A DNA stretch of 64,000 nt, taken from Actinomyces naeslundii. Its GTDB lineage: Bacteria > Actinomycetota > Actinomycetes > Actinomycetales > Actinomycetaceae. Location of the stretch: positions 100,749-164,748 of the forward strand of contig NZ_MSRR01000010.1 in the NCBI RefSeq assembly GCF_001956585.1, written 5' to 3'. The position numbers and the translations under genes were made by a program. The first letter of the stretch is position 1; each line of letters starts with the position of its first letter. Under the pieces are notes generated by a model. That model was not told the origin of the DNA. It did no database searches and worked only from the letters and a program-made list of their open reading frames with translations. This document shows, one piece after another, positions 17,491 through 25,743 of the stretch.

Positions 17491-18603
17491 TTAGTGGTGC
17501 GGTTCAAGCAACTGCTCCAGAATGGACACCACCGCGCCGGGGCGCGAGGGGACGCGGACCGTCCGCCTCCTCGCCCTGACCCCTTCCAGGCCGTCCCCGA
17601 CGATGACACCGATGTCTGCCGCGCGGATCATCGCCACATCGTTGGCGTCGTTGCCTACCGCGACCCACGTGGAGACAGGCCGGTGGCGAAGAACCGATGC
17701 CTGCCCCATGACGGCTGTCCTTTCTGTGGTGTCCGCCCCTCCCGAGACGGCCAGCTCCTCCTCGCCGGTCAGCAGCCTCATGCAGACGCTCTTGTCCACC
17801 CCTGCCGCGCAGACGTCGACCACGCCGTCCTCGTGCGGGTAGGCGACGACGCCGTCAAGGCGCAGACCCAGCAAGTCCTGGAGAGTGCCCATGGGCTCCG
17901 GGCCGCCCGTCTCCTGCGCGTCGGCAGCCCTCGTACCTGGACCAGCCGTTCCCTGTAGCGGATCGACAATCCTCTGCCTGATGATGTCCTGCCCCGCATG
18001 GCCCTGGTACCTCCCGCTGACGACCGTCACCTTGAGTACGTCCTCAGTCGGTACCTGAGCCGGGTCGGTGCACCACGTGCCATCCGGGTAGTCCCGCATG
18101 TGCTCCAGGCCGTCCCAGAGGCCCGGTTCCGTTTCGGAATCTTGGCTGCCCCTTCGCCGGCTCTCCTTCTCCGCCATTGTCCCTGGAGACGCAGCGAAAT
18201 CTGAGACCGCTGCAGACACCTCCCCTGACCGCGGCTCTGCGACAGGGTCATGCCCTGCCAGTGCAGTGAAAGAATGGCCCCGGTCCACGTAGAGGGGCAT
18301 GCCCGCGCGGAAGGCGGCGTCCACGACGGCGCGGACGTGATCCGCCCTCATGGGGTAGCGCCTCTCCTTGTCTCCTAGGCGCAAAAGAGCACCGTTGAGG
18401 CAGACCGAGCCTTCCAGGCAGGTCACAGCGTCTCCTAGTACCTCGGCCATTCCTCGGGGTGCACGCGAGGTCGCCACGATGACCGATATGTCCTCACGTC
18501 CCGCGGCCCGCCTGAGAAAGGGGGCCAGCCGGGGATCGGCGACTCCGCCGAAGACGACGGTCCCGTCCAGGTCTGTCACCACGCCCACCGGGCTGCTCAG
18601 CAT
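17491..18603 (-). CDS. HAD-superfamily (IIB-like) phosphatase
   Basis: 370 residues. Motif I is VTDLDGTVV with the nucleophile Asp and the acid/base Asp two residues on; motif II is the ATSRAPRG region; motif IV is GNDANDVAMIRAADIGV. The large middle cap is of the Cof/sucrose-phosphatase type and includes a Ser/Glu-rich disordered stretch (about 150-175). Likely substrate: a sugar phosphate or other small phosphomonoester. It overlaps the stop of the NUDIX gene by 7 bases, forming an EamA-NUDIX-HAD unit. GC is lower than in neighbouring housekeeping genes. Confidence 0.82.
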   Translation of the reverse strand: MLSSPVGVVTDLDGTVVFGGVADPRLAPFLRRAAGREDISVIVATSRAPRGMAEVLGDAVTCLEGSVCLNGALLRLGDKERRYPMRADHVRAVVDAAFRAGMPLYVDRGHSFTALAGHDPVAEPRSGEVSAAVSDFAASPGTMAEKESRRRGSQDSETEPGLWDGLEHMRDYPDGTWCTDPAQVPTEDVLKVTVVSGRYQGHAGQDIIRQRIVDPLQGTAGPGTRAADAQETGGPEPMGTLQDLLGLRLDGVVAYPHEDGVVDVCAAGVDKSVCMRLLTGEEELAVSGGADTTERTAVMGQASVLRHRPVSTWVAVGNDANDVAMIRAADIGVIVGDGLEGVRARRRTVRVPSRPGAVVSILEQLLEPHH

Positions 18604-18998
18604 TGGCCACGCATCTTTGCAATATCAGGAATAACCCTGCTCTGAAAGGTTGACCCATCACCTGGCGAGCAGGTCACGGGGACCCACTCCACGGCCTCGA
18701 TCTCAGAGCGAGGGACCGGGTCGCCCACAATATCGCACATGTAGACGAATAGGGTGATCATCCGGCTCCGGTCGAAGATGGAGACATCATCATAGGTACC
18801 GAAGTAGGTGGCCGACACCAACGAGACCCCGAGCTCCTCATCAAGCTCGCGGCCGAGGCAGGCGACATGCGACTCCCCTCTCTCCAGTTTGCCTCCAGGA
18901 GAAATGAGGTCGGTCGTACCACGCTTGCGGACAAGCAGCACGCTGTCTCCGCGGAGAACGACCGCAGCGCACTTGACAACTGACGGACTCTCTCTCAT
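18597..18998 (-). CDS. NUDIX hydrolase
   Basis: 133 residues from ATG at 18998; GTG at 19019, with a GAGG-type site upstream and overlap with the EamA stop, is an equally plausible start. The NUDIX box is complete: GGKLERGESHVACLGRELDEELG. It starts with a beta strand CAAVVLRGDSVLLVRKRGTT, as in MutT-like proteins. It hydrolyses a nucleoside diphosphate-linked compound; the substrate is unknown. It sits between the transporter and the phosphatase in one apparent operon. Confidence 0.85.
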   Translation of the reverse strand: MRESPSVVKCAAVVLRGDSVLLVRKRGTTDLISPGGKLERGESHVACLGRELDEELGVSLVSATYFGTYDDVSIFDRSRMITLFVYMCDIVGDPVPRSEIEAVEWVPVTCSPGDGSTFQSRVIPDIAKMRGQC

Positions 18999-19008
18999 GT
19001 CACGCCTA

Positions 19009-19899
19009 TCAAATTGCACCCGCTCCCTCCCTTCTTGAGCGGCGAATGTAGTGCATGTTGAGGCCGATGATCGCCCCAATGACCACCGACCCACCTATGA
19101 GCGAGGCCGCCCCGGGATTTTCACGGAAGAACAGCCACACCCACACCGGGCCCAGCACTGTCTCCGCCAACACGAAGATTGCCACATGGTGCACGGGCAG
19201 GAGCTTCGGCCCAACGGATAAGCAGACCAGACCGACCGGCATGACCATGAAGCCCTCGGCTACCAGAGGCAGCCATGAGGAGGACTCGTCAGGAACCTTG
19301 ACCCCGTGCAGAAGGGCGGCAGCGGTGAGTGCGCACAGCGCCCCGCCGACCGCTGTGGTGAGGAAGGGGCTGGAGCGGCGTTTGGAGGAGCACACGAAGC
19401 CGCCGCTCATCGACACGGCAGCCAGCAGGGCCAGCAGTTCCCCCCGGCCTGCGGCGCTGGACAGCTGTGAAGCGAAGATGATCGTCATACCGGCCAGCGA
19501 CGCCAGGATCGCCAGGACCGTCGGCCGGTCGATACTGGCCCGGAGAAACACTCGTCCCAGAATTGCCGACCATACAGGCATGGTCGCCATGATAAAGAGC
19601 GTGTTAGCGGCGGAAGTGCTCTCGATGGAGTACACGAATGCCACTGATGCTATCCCGAACATCAGCCCGTTACCCCAGGCAGCCCACTCGTTGTCCCAGC
19701 GTTGCTTTACCCCAGCAACGTGGCAGACCCCTGCCGCCAGCACCATGGCAGCGCATATCAGCACACCGCGCCACAACGACAACACCCCGGCCGGCTGGTC
19801 TACAGCGCGGATGAGGGCTGCATCAAAAGACATGACCAGGACCCCGCCGAGCACCACCACCGCGCCCCGGACGTATCGGTTATCTAGCATTCCCGACAT
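19009..19899 (-). CDS. EamA/DMT-family transporter
   Basis: 296 residues with ten predicted membrane helices in two five-helix repeats, the plan of drug/metabolite transporters of the RhaT/EamA group. The first repeat includes DQPAGVLSLWRGVLICAAM and the second ends in AETVLGPVWVWLFFRENPG, a typical EamA end motif. It probably exports or imports a small metabolite. Its ATG (19899) lies inside the end of a broken frame, so the remnant and this gene were once coupled. Confidence 0.85.
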   Translation of the reverse strand: MSGMLDNRYVRGAVVVLGGVLVMSFDAALIRAVDQPAGVLSLWRGVLICAAMVLAAGVCHVAGVKQRWDNEWAAWGNGLMFGIASVAFVYSIESTSAANTLFIMATMPVWSAILGRVFLRASIDRPTVLAILASLAGMTIIFASQLSSAAGRGELLALLAAVSMSGGFVCSSKRRSSPFLTTAVGGALCALTAAALLHGVKVPDESSSWLPLVAEGFMVMPVGLVCLSVGPKLLPVHHVAIFVLAETVLGPVWVWLFFRENPGAASLIGGSVVIGAIIGLNMHYIRRSRREGAGAI

Positions 19900-20072
19900 C
19901 TGATCAGTCCCTCCAGGTCACGGCAGAAGGCTTCGGTAGCATCGACCCAGGAATCATCCTTGCACCCCAGGCTCGAGTACGAGTAGCGAATGATTCCCTG
20001 ACGCCTGAAGTACTTGGCGCTGAGTGGAAGTTCTCGTACCATCACGTTCGCGTCCCCCTCCCCTGGACATCC
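19884..20072 (-). pseudogene. C-terminal remnant of an unidentified protein upstream of the EamA gene
   Basis: After a stop at 20073-20075 the - strand stays open and reads coherently: ELPLSAKYFRRQGIIRYSYS, SSLGCKDDSWVDATEAFC and RDLEGLIR, ending 16 bases inside the EamA gene. It has the look of an enzyme C-terminus (an aminotransferase tail is one guess, not established). Another frame upstream (from ATG at 20151, MSSPIQNDEMNTGMI) could be the other part after a frameshift. No intact start plus domain exists, so it is treated as broken. Confidence 0.4.
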
Positions 20073-20125
20073 TTACCGCCACTGTTGCTCCTGGCGTACG
20101 AGAAGTAATCATGCCCGTGTTCATC

Positions 20126-20911
20126 TCATCGTTCTGAATGGGACTGCTCATGACGCTTTACCTGTTTTACTGGCTGAGCCTCAGGTCGCCACACAGGTGA
20201 GCGGGTAGTCGATTCAGGCCATTCGGCACTCTTGTACCAGGTGACGGCGATTTGGACGCGGTCGCGCAGGTGGAGCTTGGCCAGGATGCGGCTGACGTTG
20301 CGGCGCACGGAGGCGGGCTGCAGCACGAGCCGCTCGGCGATCTCCTCGTTCGACATCCCCTCCGCAATGAGCCGGGCAACGTCGAGCTCCCGGGGTGTCA
20401 GCGCCCCGAACCTCTCCCGTAGACCCTCGCGCTGCGCACCGGACAGTACCCGCGGAACCCCGCGCGCGATGAGCTCCTTGGTGACGCGCGGAGTGAGCAC
20501 GGCATCGCCCTGCGCCACCGCCCGCACCGCCTGAGCCAGCTGCGCCGCGCGCACGTCCTTGAGCAGGAACCCTGAGGCCCCCACCTCCAGCGCCCCAAAG
20601 GCGTAGTCGTCCTCATCGTAGGTGGTCAGCACTAGCACCTTCACCGTCGGGAACCGCTGCGCCATCGCCCGGGTCGCGCTGATCCCGTCCATGCCCGGCA
20701 TGCGCACGTCCATGAGGACGACGTCGGGCAGCCCCGTGGACCGGTTCAGCCGCTCCAGGACCTCCAGCGCCTCCTGCCCGTCGCCGGCCTCCCCCACCAC
20801 ACGCAGATCCGGCGCCTTACGGATCATGAGCGCCAGCCCCAGGCGCGCATAGCGCTGATCATCCACGATCATGACCGACGTCGGCCTCAGCCCCTCCGAT
20901 TCCGCGCCCAC
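20126..20911 (-). CDS. LuxR-type response regulator
   Basis: 261 residues from GTG at 20911; ATG at about 20872 (MIVDDQRY) is possible. Receiver: DDQ acidic pair, phospho-Asp in VLMDVRMPGMDG, Thr in VLTTYDEDD and Lys in FLLKDV. LuxR helix-turn-helix: LTPRELDVARLIAEGMSNEE. The last ~25 residues are an extra basic/polar tail (VKQVKRHEQSHSER). It is cotranscribed with the kinase that ends 3 bases upstream. Confidence 0.93.
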   Translation of the reverse strand: MGAESEGLRPTSVMIVDDQRYARLGLALMIRKAPDLRVVGEAGDGQEALEVLERLNRSTGLPDVVLMDVRMPGMDGISATRAMAQRFPTVKVLVLTTYDEDDYAFGALEVGASGFLLKDVRAAQLAQAVRAVAQGDAVLTPRVTKELIARGVPRVLSGAQREGLRERFGALTPRELDVARLIAEGMSNEEIAERLVLQPASVRRNVSRILAKLHLRDRVQIAVTWYKSAEWPESTTRSPVWRPEAQPVKQVKRHEQSHSER

Positions 20912-20914
20912 ACC

Positions 20915-22186
20915 TCAGCCCTCACCGCGAGTTCTCGGCACCGTCGCCGTCACCAGCCAGCCGCCGTCAGCCTCGGGTCCCCAGTCCAGCGAGCCTCCCG
21001 CCACCTCGACCCGACTCCGCAGCCGCAGCAGACCGGTTCCCTCCACGGAATCGTCACGGTAGCCGTCGTCTTCCCCGCCACTGTCACCCGAGGCGCCGTC
21101 GTTGCGAACCGTCACCGTCACCGCCGACTCGCTGTGATCCCAGGACGCCTGCACCTGCGACAGCGCGGGCGCGTGCCGCACCGCGTTGGTGAGCGCCTCC
21201 CGGGTGAGCGCGAAGCACAGGTCGGCCTGCCCGGCGTCGTCGGCCCGCTGCCCGGTCTCGGTGAAGACGACCGTGACGCCCAGCGACCGGACCCTGCCGA
21301 CGACGCTCCTGATCTCATCCCAGGACCTGCGCCCAGCGCCGTGCCGGCCCGGTGACTCCGCTGACTCACCCTTGCCGTCGGCCAAGGCCCTGACCGCCCG
21401 GCGCGTCTGCTCCAGGCACTCCCGCGCCACCTCGTTGATGCCTCCGAGCGCCTCGTCGACCTCCGGGTCGGCGCTGCCGGCCAGCCCCTCGGACAGGGCG
21501 ATGATCGTGGTCAGACCGTGCCCCACGGAGTCGTGCAGCTCGGCGGCGATACCGGCCCGGTTCAGTGCGCGGTCGCGCTCGGCCCGAAGCGCCCGGAAGC
21601 GCTCTCGCTCCGCCTGGGCCTGAAGCTGCGCCGTCCGCCAGTTCGCGACGCTGCGCGCCAGCATTGCCGCAATGGCCGTCAGCAGGACGGCGACCACCTG
21701 GCTGAGCCACTCCTCCATCAGGATCCCTGGCGGGGCCACCAGGACGGCGCTGGCCGTCGCCATAAGGCAGGCCGCGCCGATCACCGCGAGGTGCTGCCAC
21801 AGCGGGAGCCGACTCACCGCGCTCCCCAGCGCCACCAGCACCGGGAAGAGGAAGAAGTTGTTGAGCCCCAGCGCCGAGGCCGCCACGTACACGGCACACT
21901 CGGTCAGGAAGACCGCCAGCGGGTACCTGTGCCGCGCAGTGAGGAGCGCCGTGGACCCAATGGCCGCCACGATGAGAACCGTGAACCCGATTCTGGTCGG
22001 GGCGATCCCCGAAACCAGGCCGCCGTCGCCGACGCGACCGGTCAGCACCGCGCTGCCGATCATGCCGCCCTGGTAGGTGGCGCACAGGATGAGAAGCAGC
22101 GTGGACAGGATGCCGGGGCCGGCCTGCGCGGGCGCCGGCTGGCGCACCCACTCCCCCAGCGTCCGCCAGGTGGCCCGCAGCCTCAT
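20915..22186 (-). CDS. Sensor histidine kinase, NarL/DesK type
   Basis: 423 residues from ATG at 22186 (MRLRATWRTL). Upstream in-frame codons extend it by 109 residues of Arg/Ser/Thr-rich sequence overlapping the next gene and are not credible. Six membrane helices follow (about 25-185) without an obvious ligand domain, then HisKA_3 with AAELHDSVGHGL and an ATPase domain (LTREALTNAVRHAP, VRNDGA, EGTGLLRLRSRV). A Ser/Gly/Glu/Asp-rich loop lies before the G2 motif. It is paired with the regulator and is close to an ABC exporter on the same strand. Confidence 0.92.
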   Translation of the reverse strand: MRLRATWRTLGEWVRQPAPAQAGPGILSTLLLILCATYQGGMIGSAVLTGRVGDGGLVSGIAPTRIGFTVLIVAAIGSTALLTARHRYPLAVFLTECAVYVAASALGLNNFFLFPVLVALGSAVSRLPLWQHLAVIGAACLMATASAVLVAPPGILMEEWLSQVVAVLLTAIAAMLARSVANWRTAQLQAQAERERFRALRAERDRALNRAGIAAELHDSVGHGLTTIIALSEGLAGSADPEVDEALGGINEVARECLEQTRRAVRALADGKGESAESPGRHGAGRRSWDEIRSVVGRVRSLGVTVVFTETGQRADDAGQADLCFALTREALTNAVRHAPALSQVQASWDHSESAVTVTVRNDGASGDSGGEDDGYRDDSVEGTGLLRLRSRVEVAGGSLDWGPEADGGWLVTATVPRTRGEG

Positions 22187-22328
22187 TGCCGACGACGAGC
22201 CACGCTCTGCACCGGGCACCAGCGTCCCTCCTCTCCGTCGCGTCCGTACCCTACGCCCCAAGATCTGAACCCCGGCCGCAGTCCGCGGACCGTCAGGCAC
22301 AGTCGCGGCAAGCTCAGAACGCCATCGG

Positions 22329-22820
22329 TCAGTCCTGGGAGCGGAGGTCCTTGAGGACTTGGCGCACCTCGGCAGGGTCGTCATCGTAGGCGCCCATCGC
22401 CTGAGCGTCGGCCACCATGTCCGACAGGGCCTCATTCGCTGCCCGGCGCTGACGCTCACGGAACTCCAGCACGTCAGTGAGGAACAAGCGACGATGCCGT
22501 CTGACCTTCTCAAACGGGATCTCGCCGGCCTCCAGCATCCTGACCAGCGTCGGACGCGAAATGCCGAGCATGTCGGCCGCCTCCTGCGTTGTCAGACGCT
22601 GGTCCTGCGGCGCCACCGTGACAGCCAGACCTCGACGCATCGCATCCACGACCTGAAGAAGGGCCGCAGCCACCGCTGGAGGGAGGTCAATCGTCTCACC
22701 ATTGACGGTCAGCCGGGGCGTCACACCGGAGGAGGCTTCAAGTTCCGTCACCAGTTCGGTGAAGCGCCCGGCGACATCCTCCTCGGGAAGGTAGGTCTTG
22801 CTCTCAATCGTCACGGTCAT
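22329..22820 (-). CDS. Excisionase-type helix-turn-helix protein (orphan antitoxin-like)
   Basis: 163 residues. An N-terminal half (about 1-70) precedes a MerR/excisionase DNA-binding domain: LTTQEAADMLGISRPTLVRM and then KVRRHRRLFLTDVLEFRERQ. This architecture is common in antitoxins that are followed by a PIN-domain toxin. Here the downstream bases (22328-22187) hold no toxin; the next gene is the histidine kinase. Either the toxin has been lost or the protein is a free-standing regulator. Confidence 0.78.
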   Translation of the reverse strand: MTVTIESKTYLPEEDVAGRFTELVTELEASSGVTPRLTVNGETIDLPPAVAAALLQVVDAMRRGLAVTVAPQDQRLTTQEAADMLGISRPTLVRMLEAGEIPFEKVRRHRRLFLTDVLEFRERQRRAANEALSDMVADAQAMGAYDDDPAEVRQVLKDLRSQD

Positions 22821-22988
22821 GGCGCACCCCTACACTGCTGTTCGTCCACTGTTCTCGAGTTGATCGTTTTGAGCGATTTGAGTGTAGGGCTCGGTGGGCA
22901 TTGACACAAGGCGGAGCGCTGTCACTTCTGCCAGCCTCCTCGAGCCCCAGGCAACCAGGGGCCTCGGCTCGACCTGTTCCGACCCGCC

Positions 22989-24380
22989 TCACTCAGCCGC
23001 CAGGATGGTGCCGATCGGGGTCCGGGTGGCGCCCCGGATCGGAGCGAGCAGCACCGCGGCCAGGGACAGGAAGGACAGGAGCGCCACCAGCAGCACCGGC
23101 GCGACGCCGGGGCGCACCGCCAGCGGCAGCCCGGCCCTGGCGTAGAAAACAGCCTCGCCGACCGTCGTCACCGCCAGCGGCACGATCGAGATCAGTAGCG
23201 CCGTCCCCACGTACAGGCCCGCCTCGATGACCACCTGCCGGCGCACGCCGCGCACCGTGCTTCCGGCACAGCGCAGCACCGCGAACTCGCACTGCCGGGA
23301 CCGGGAGGACATGCCGACGACGGCCACGGCCCCCAGCAGCGCCATCGCCCCGAGGATCGCCGCCAGCACCAGCGAGTCCACCTGGTTGATCGCCACGCTC
23401 AGGTGCGCCGCCTCCACCACTGCCTCACTCGTGCCGAGGCTGGTCGTGAGCGCCGCAGTGAAGGAGATCGCCAGGGCCAGCAGGCCGATGGCACTCGCCG
23501 CCGACGCGCTGCGCCACAGCGCAGAACGGCGCGCAATGAGCCACGGCCCACCCAGCCGCGCGAGCGGCGCCGACCACATCCGCAGCAGCGCCGGGATGAG
23601 CGCGGGTGCGAGCAGCACCACGAGGACCGCGAGCAGGAGGGAGGCCAGGGTCGCCTGGCCCCCGCCGGTCGGCCACCCCTCCACCATCTGGCCGGGCCGG
23701 ACCAGGAAGGCCGCCACCAGCTGGCCGGCGCACGCCAGCCCCCACAGCCCCGCCGCGACCCACCGGAGCACACCCATGCGGCGTTGCCCACCCGGGACCG
23801 CGTCGCGAACCGCCTCCACGGCAGGCGTCCTCACCGCGGCGCGCGCCGGGCCCACCGCCCCCAGGACCGCGACGGCGACCACGACCACCACGGTGAGCAG
23901 CAGCGTCGTCGGCGTCTGGGCGACCTCGATCCGCCCCATGCGCGCGGCCGCCAGGCGGGTGAGCACCGAGGCGAAGGGCTGGGCCGCCACCACCCCCAGC
24001 AGGATCCCGGGTACGCAGGCCACCAGCCCCAGTGCCACCACGGTGGAGACGACGGCAACGAGGACCTGCCGGGGCAGGGCGCCGGCGAGCCGCCACAAGG
24101 CCCAGCTCGTGCGCAGTGCCTGCACGCAGGACTGCCCGACGACGGCCACCACCGGGACCGTCACCATCGCCGTGTAGAAGGCGACCGAGACACCCGGAAC
24201 CGTGAGCTCGGCCGGGTCCACACCCGCCGCCCGCGCCGCGGCGACGACGTCGGGCCGGGTGACCGCCATGCGGTGCACTAGGCAGACGTTGACGAGCCCC
24301 GCGGCGAGGGCCAGCACCGCCACTGTCCCCGACCAGGACCGCCACTGGGCGGCCAGGGCGCGCAGTGTGTAGCGGGTCAT
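22989..24380 (-). CDS. ABC exporter permease (FtsX-like, two modules)
   Basis: 463 residues with about eight membrane helices. The second half carries a recognisable FtsX core (VAVVGMSSRSRQCEFAVLRC, the usual coupling motif), and the C-terminus is APIRGATRTPIGTILAAE. Its ATG overlaps the ATPase stop (ATGA at 24377-24380). It is small for MacB-type permeases and probably works as a homodimer. The nearby two-component pair (20.1-22.2 kb) may control it (inference). Confidence 0.85.
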   Translation of the reverse strand: MTRYTLRALAAQWRSWSGTVAVLALAAGLVNVCLVHRMAVTRPDVVAAARAAGVDPAELTVPGVSVAFYTAMVTVPVVAVVGQSCVQALRTSWALWRLAGALPRQVLVAVVSTVVALGLVACVPGILLGVVAAQPFASVLTRLAAARMGRIEVAQTPTTLLLTVVVVVAVAVLGAVGPARAAVRTPAVEAVRDAVPGGQRRMGVLRWVAAGLWGLACAGQLVAAFLVRPGQMVEGWPTGGGQATLASLLLAVLVVLLAPALIPALLRMWSAPLARLGGPWLIARRSALWRSASAASAIGLLALAISFTAALTTSLGTSEAVVEAAHLSVAINQVDSLVLAAILGAMALLGAVAVVGMSSRSRQCEFAVLRCAGSTVRGVRRQVVIEAGLYVGTALLISIVPLAVTTVGEAVFYARAGLPLAVRPGVAPVLLVALLSFLSLAAVLLAPIRGATRTPIGTILAAE

Positions 24381-25135
24381 GCGGCCGTTCCCGTCTGACT
24401 GACGGCCACCAGCAGCTCGTCGGAGGTGGCACCCCGGCGCTCGTCGATAATGCGGCCATCGCGCATGATGAGTACCGAATCCGCCAGGGCCGCTGCACCC
24501 AAGTCGTGCGTCACGAGGATGACACCGGCCCCGTCGTCGGCCAGGCGCCGCAGCTCGGCTAGGACGAAGGCGGCCGAGCGGGTGTCCAAGGCCCCGGTGG
24601 GCTCGTCGGCGAAGACGACCGGTGGACGGCGGTAGAGGACCCGCCCCAGGGCGACGCGTTGCTGCTCACCGCCCGAGAGCGTGGTCGCGACCGCATCGGC
24701 GCGCGCCTCGAGCTCCAGCCCGGCCAGGACTTCCCGCATCCTCGCCGAATCGGGGCGCCGGCCGGCCAGGGTGTCGGAGATCGTGATGTTCTCCCGCACC
24801 GTCAGGTAGGGCACGAGGTTGTAGGCCTGGAAAACGAAGCCCACCCGGTCGCGGTAGAGCTCGGCCACCCGCGCCGCCGGGATCCCGCCGAGGTCGCATC
24901 CCATGAGCGAGACCCGCCCCGACGTCGCCGGTTCCAGGCCGGCCAGGCACAGCAGCGCCGTCGACTTGCCCGAGCCACTGGGGCCGACCAGTGCCGTCAT
25001 CCGCCTTGGCATCATCGCGCAGGAGATACCGTGCAGGATCTCGATCAGCTCCCCACCGGGGGTCGGGAAGGACTTGCGCAGATCGCGCGCCTCGACGGCC
25101 GGCCCAACAGCGCTCACGCCGGCAGTAGCACCCAT
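24377..25135 (-). CDS. ABC exporter ATP-binding protein
   Basis: 252 residues from ATG at 25135 (MGATAGVSAVG); longer frames begin with unlikely Arg-rich sequence. Walker A GPSGSGKST, Q-loop FVFQAYNL, signature LSGGEQQRVALGRVL, Walker B VVFADEPTGALD and H-loop VTHD are intact. It pairs with the permease through a four-base overlap. Substrates of this family range from peptides to drugs and lipoproteins. Confidence 0.92.
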   Translation of the reverse strand: MGATAGVSAVGPAVEARDLRKSFPTPGGELIEILHGISCAMMPRRMTALVGPSGSGKSTALLCLAGLEPATSGRVSLMGCDLGGIPAARVAELYRDRVGFVFQAYNLVPYLTVRENITISDTLAGRRPDSARMREVLAGLELEARADAVATTLSGGEQQRVALGRVLYRRPPVVFADEPTGALDTRSAAFVLAELRRLADDGAGVILVTHDLGAAALADSVLIMRDGRIIDERRGATSDELLVAVSQTGTAA

Positions 25136-25588
25136 CCTGTCGACACCGTCCCTACCCCGAACCACCATGGATCTGCACCGTCCTCTCACCCGTGAATCCG
25201 CTGGCACCACTGGACGCCGCCGGGCGCCTGAGGTTCAACCTAGGCGGCTGTCCCGGCCCAGGGGCCCGCAGACCGCGAACTGTCCACAGATGATGACAAC
25301 GCCAGGCCCATGACAACGCGGCGGGGGCATTCTGCACGGCCGGCCGCACACATCGAGGACGTACCTTCGCACCGAGGACGTACCTTTCCCGCACATGACG
25401 ACAGTCAGACCCGAGTGATCTGTGGGAAGGCGCAGTCCTCGCGGGACAAGTACGTCCTCGACCCAGAGCAGCACCCCCAGCCATTAACAAAGACCTACAA
25501 ACATTTTTGCTTTATTAGTCTATTCAACATAAGAGAACTCTCACGCTCACCTGTGGTTCATCTAGGACTGGCTCGTGACAGTTGAGGC
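25136..25588. other. 453-bp divergent intergenic region
   Basis: It lies between the ABC ATPase (-) and the peptide/kinase operon (+). The first half is GC-rich with no credible gene. The second half holds the direct and inverted repeats at 25355-25459, then a strikingly AT-rich stretch (about 25485-25545, with TTTTTGCTTTATTAG) that probably contains the promoter of the + operon. Confidence 0.6.
25355..25459. promoter_or_regulatory. Repeated 13-bp motif, two direct copies and one inverted
   Basis: GAGGACGTACCTT occurs at 25355-25367 and 25374-25386 (19-base period), and its inverse AAGTACGTCCTC at 25448-25459. The array sits upstream of the AT-rich promoter-like tract of the kinase/transporter/glycerate kinase operon. 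It looks like a multi-copy binding site for a transcription factor. Confidence 0.5.
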
Positions 25589-25738
25589 ATGAACACCTCA
25601 CGCCGCATCCTCGCCCTGGCTCTGCTCATGCTCGTCCCGGTGGCGCTGGCGCTGGCCGCCGAGTTCATGGCCGTCGTCCCCGGCCCGCCCGCGCAGCCCA
25701 GTCCGGTCTACCTGACCTCCGCCGGCGATGGGAGCTGA
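25589..25738 (+). CDS. 49-residue hydrophobic or secreted peptide
   Basis: It starts MNTSRRILALALLMLVPVAL, a basic start and hydrophobic core like a signal peptide or single membrane anchor, then a short Pro-rich outer tail ending TSAGDGS. The stop is 5 bases before the ATG of the histidine kinase, so the two are coupled. GAGG precedes the ATG. No family is recognised. A small partner of the kinase is possible. Confidence 0.55.
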   Translation: MNTSRRILALALLMLVPVALALAAEFMAVVPGPPAQPSPVYLTSAGDGS

Positions 25739-25743
25739 TACCG

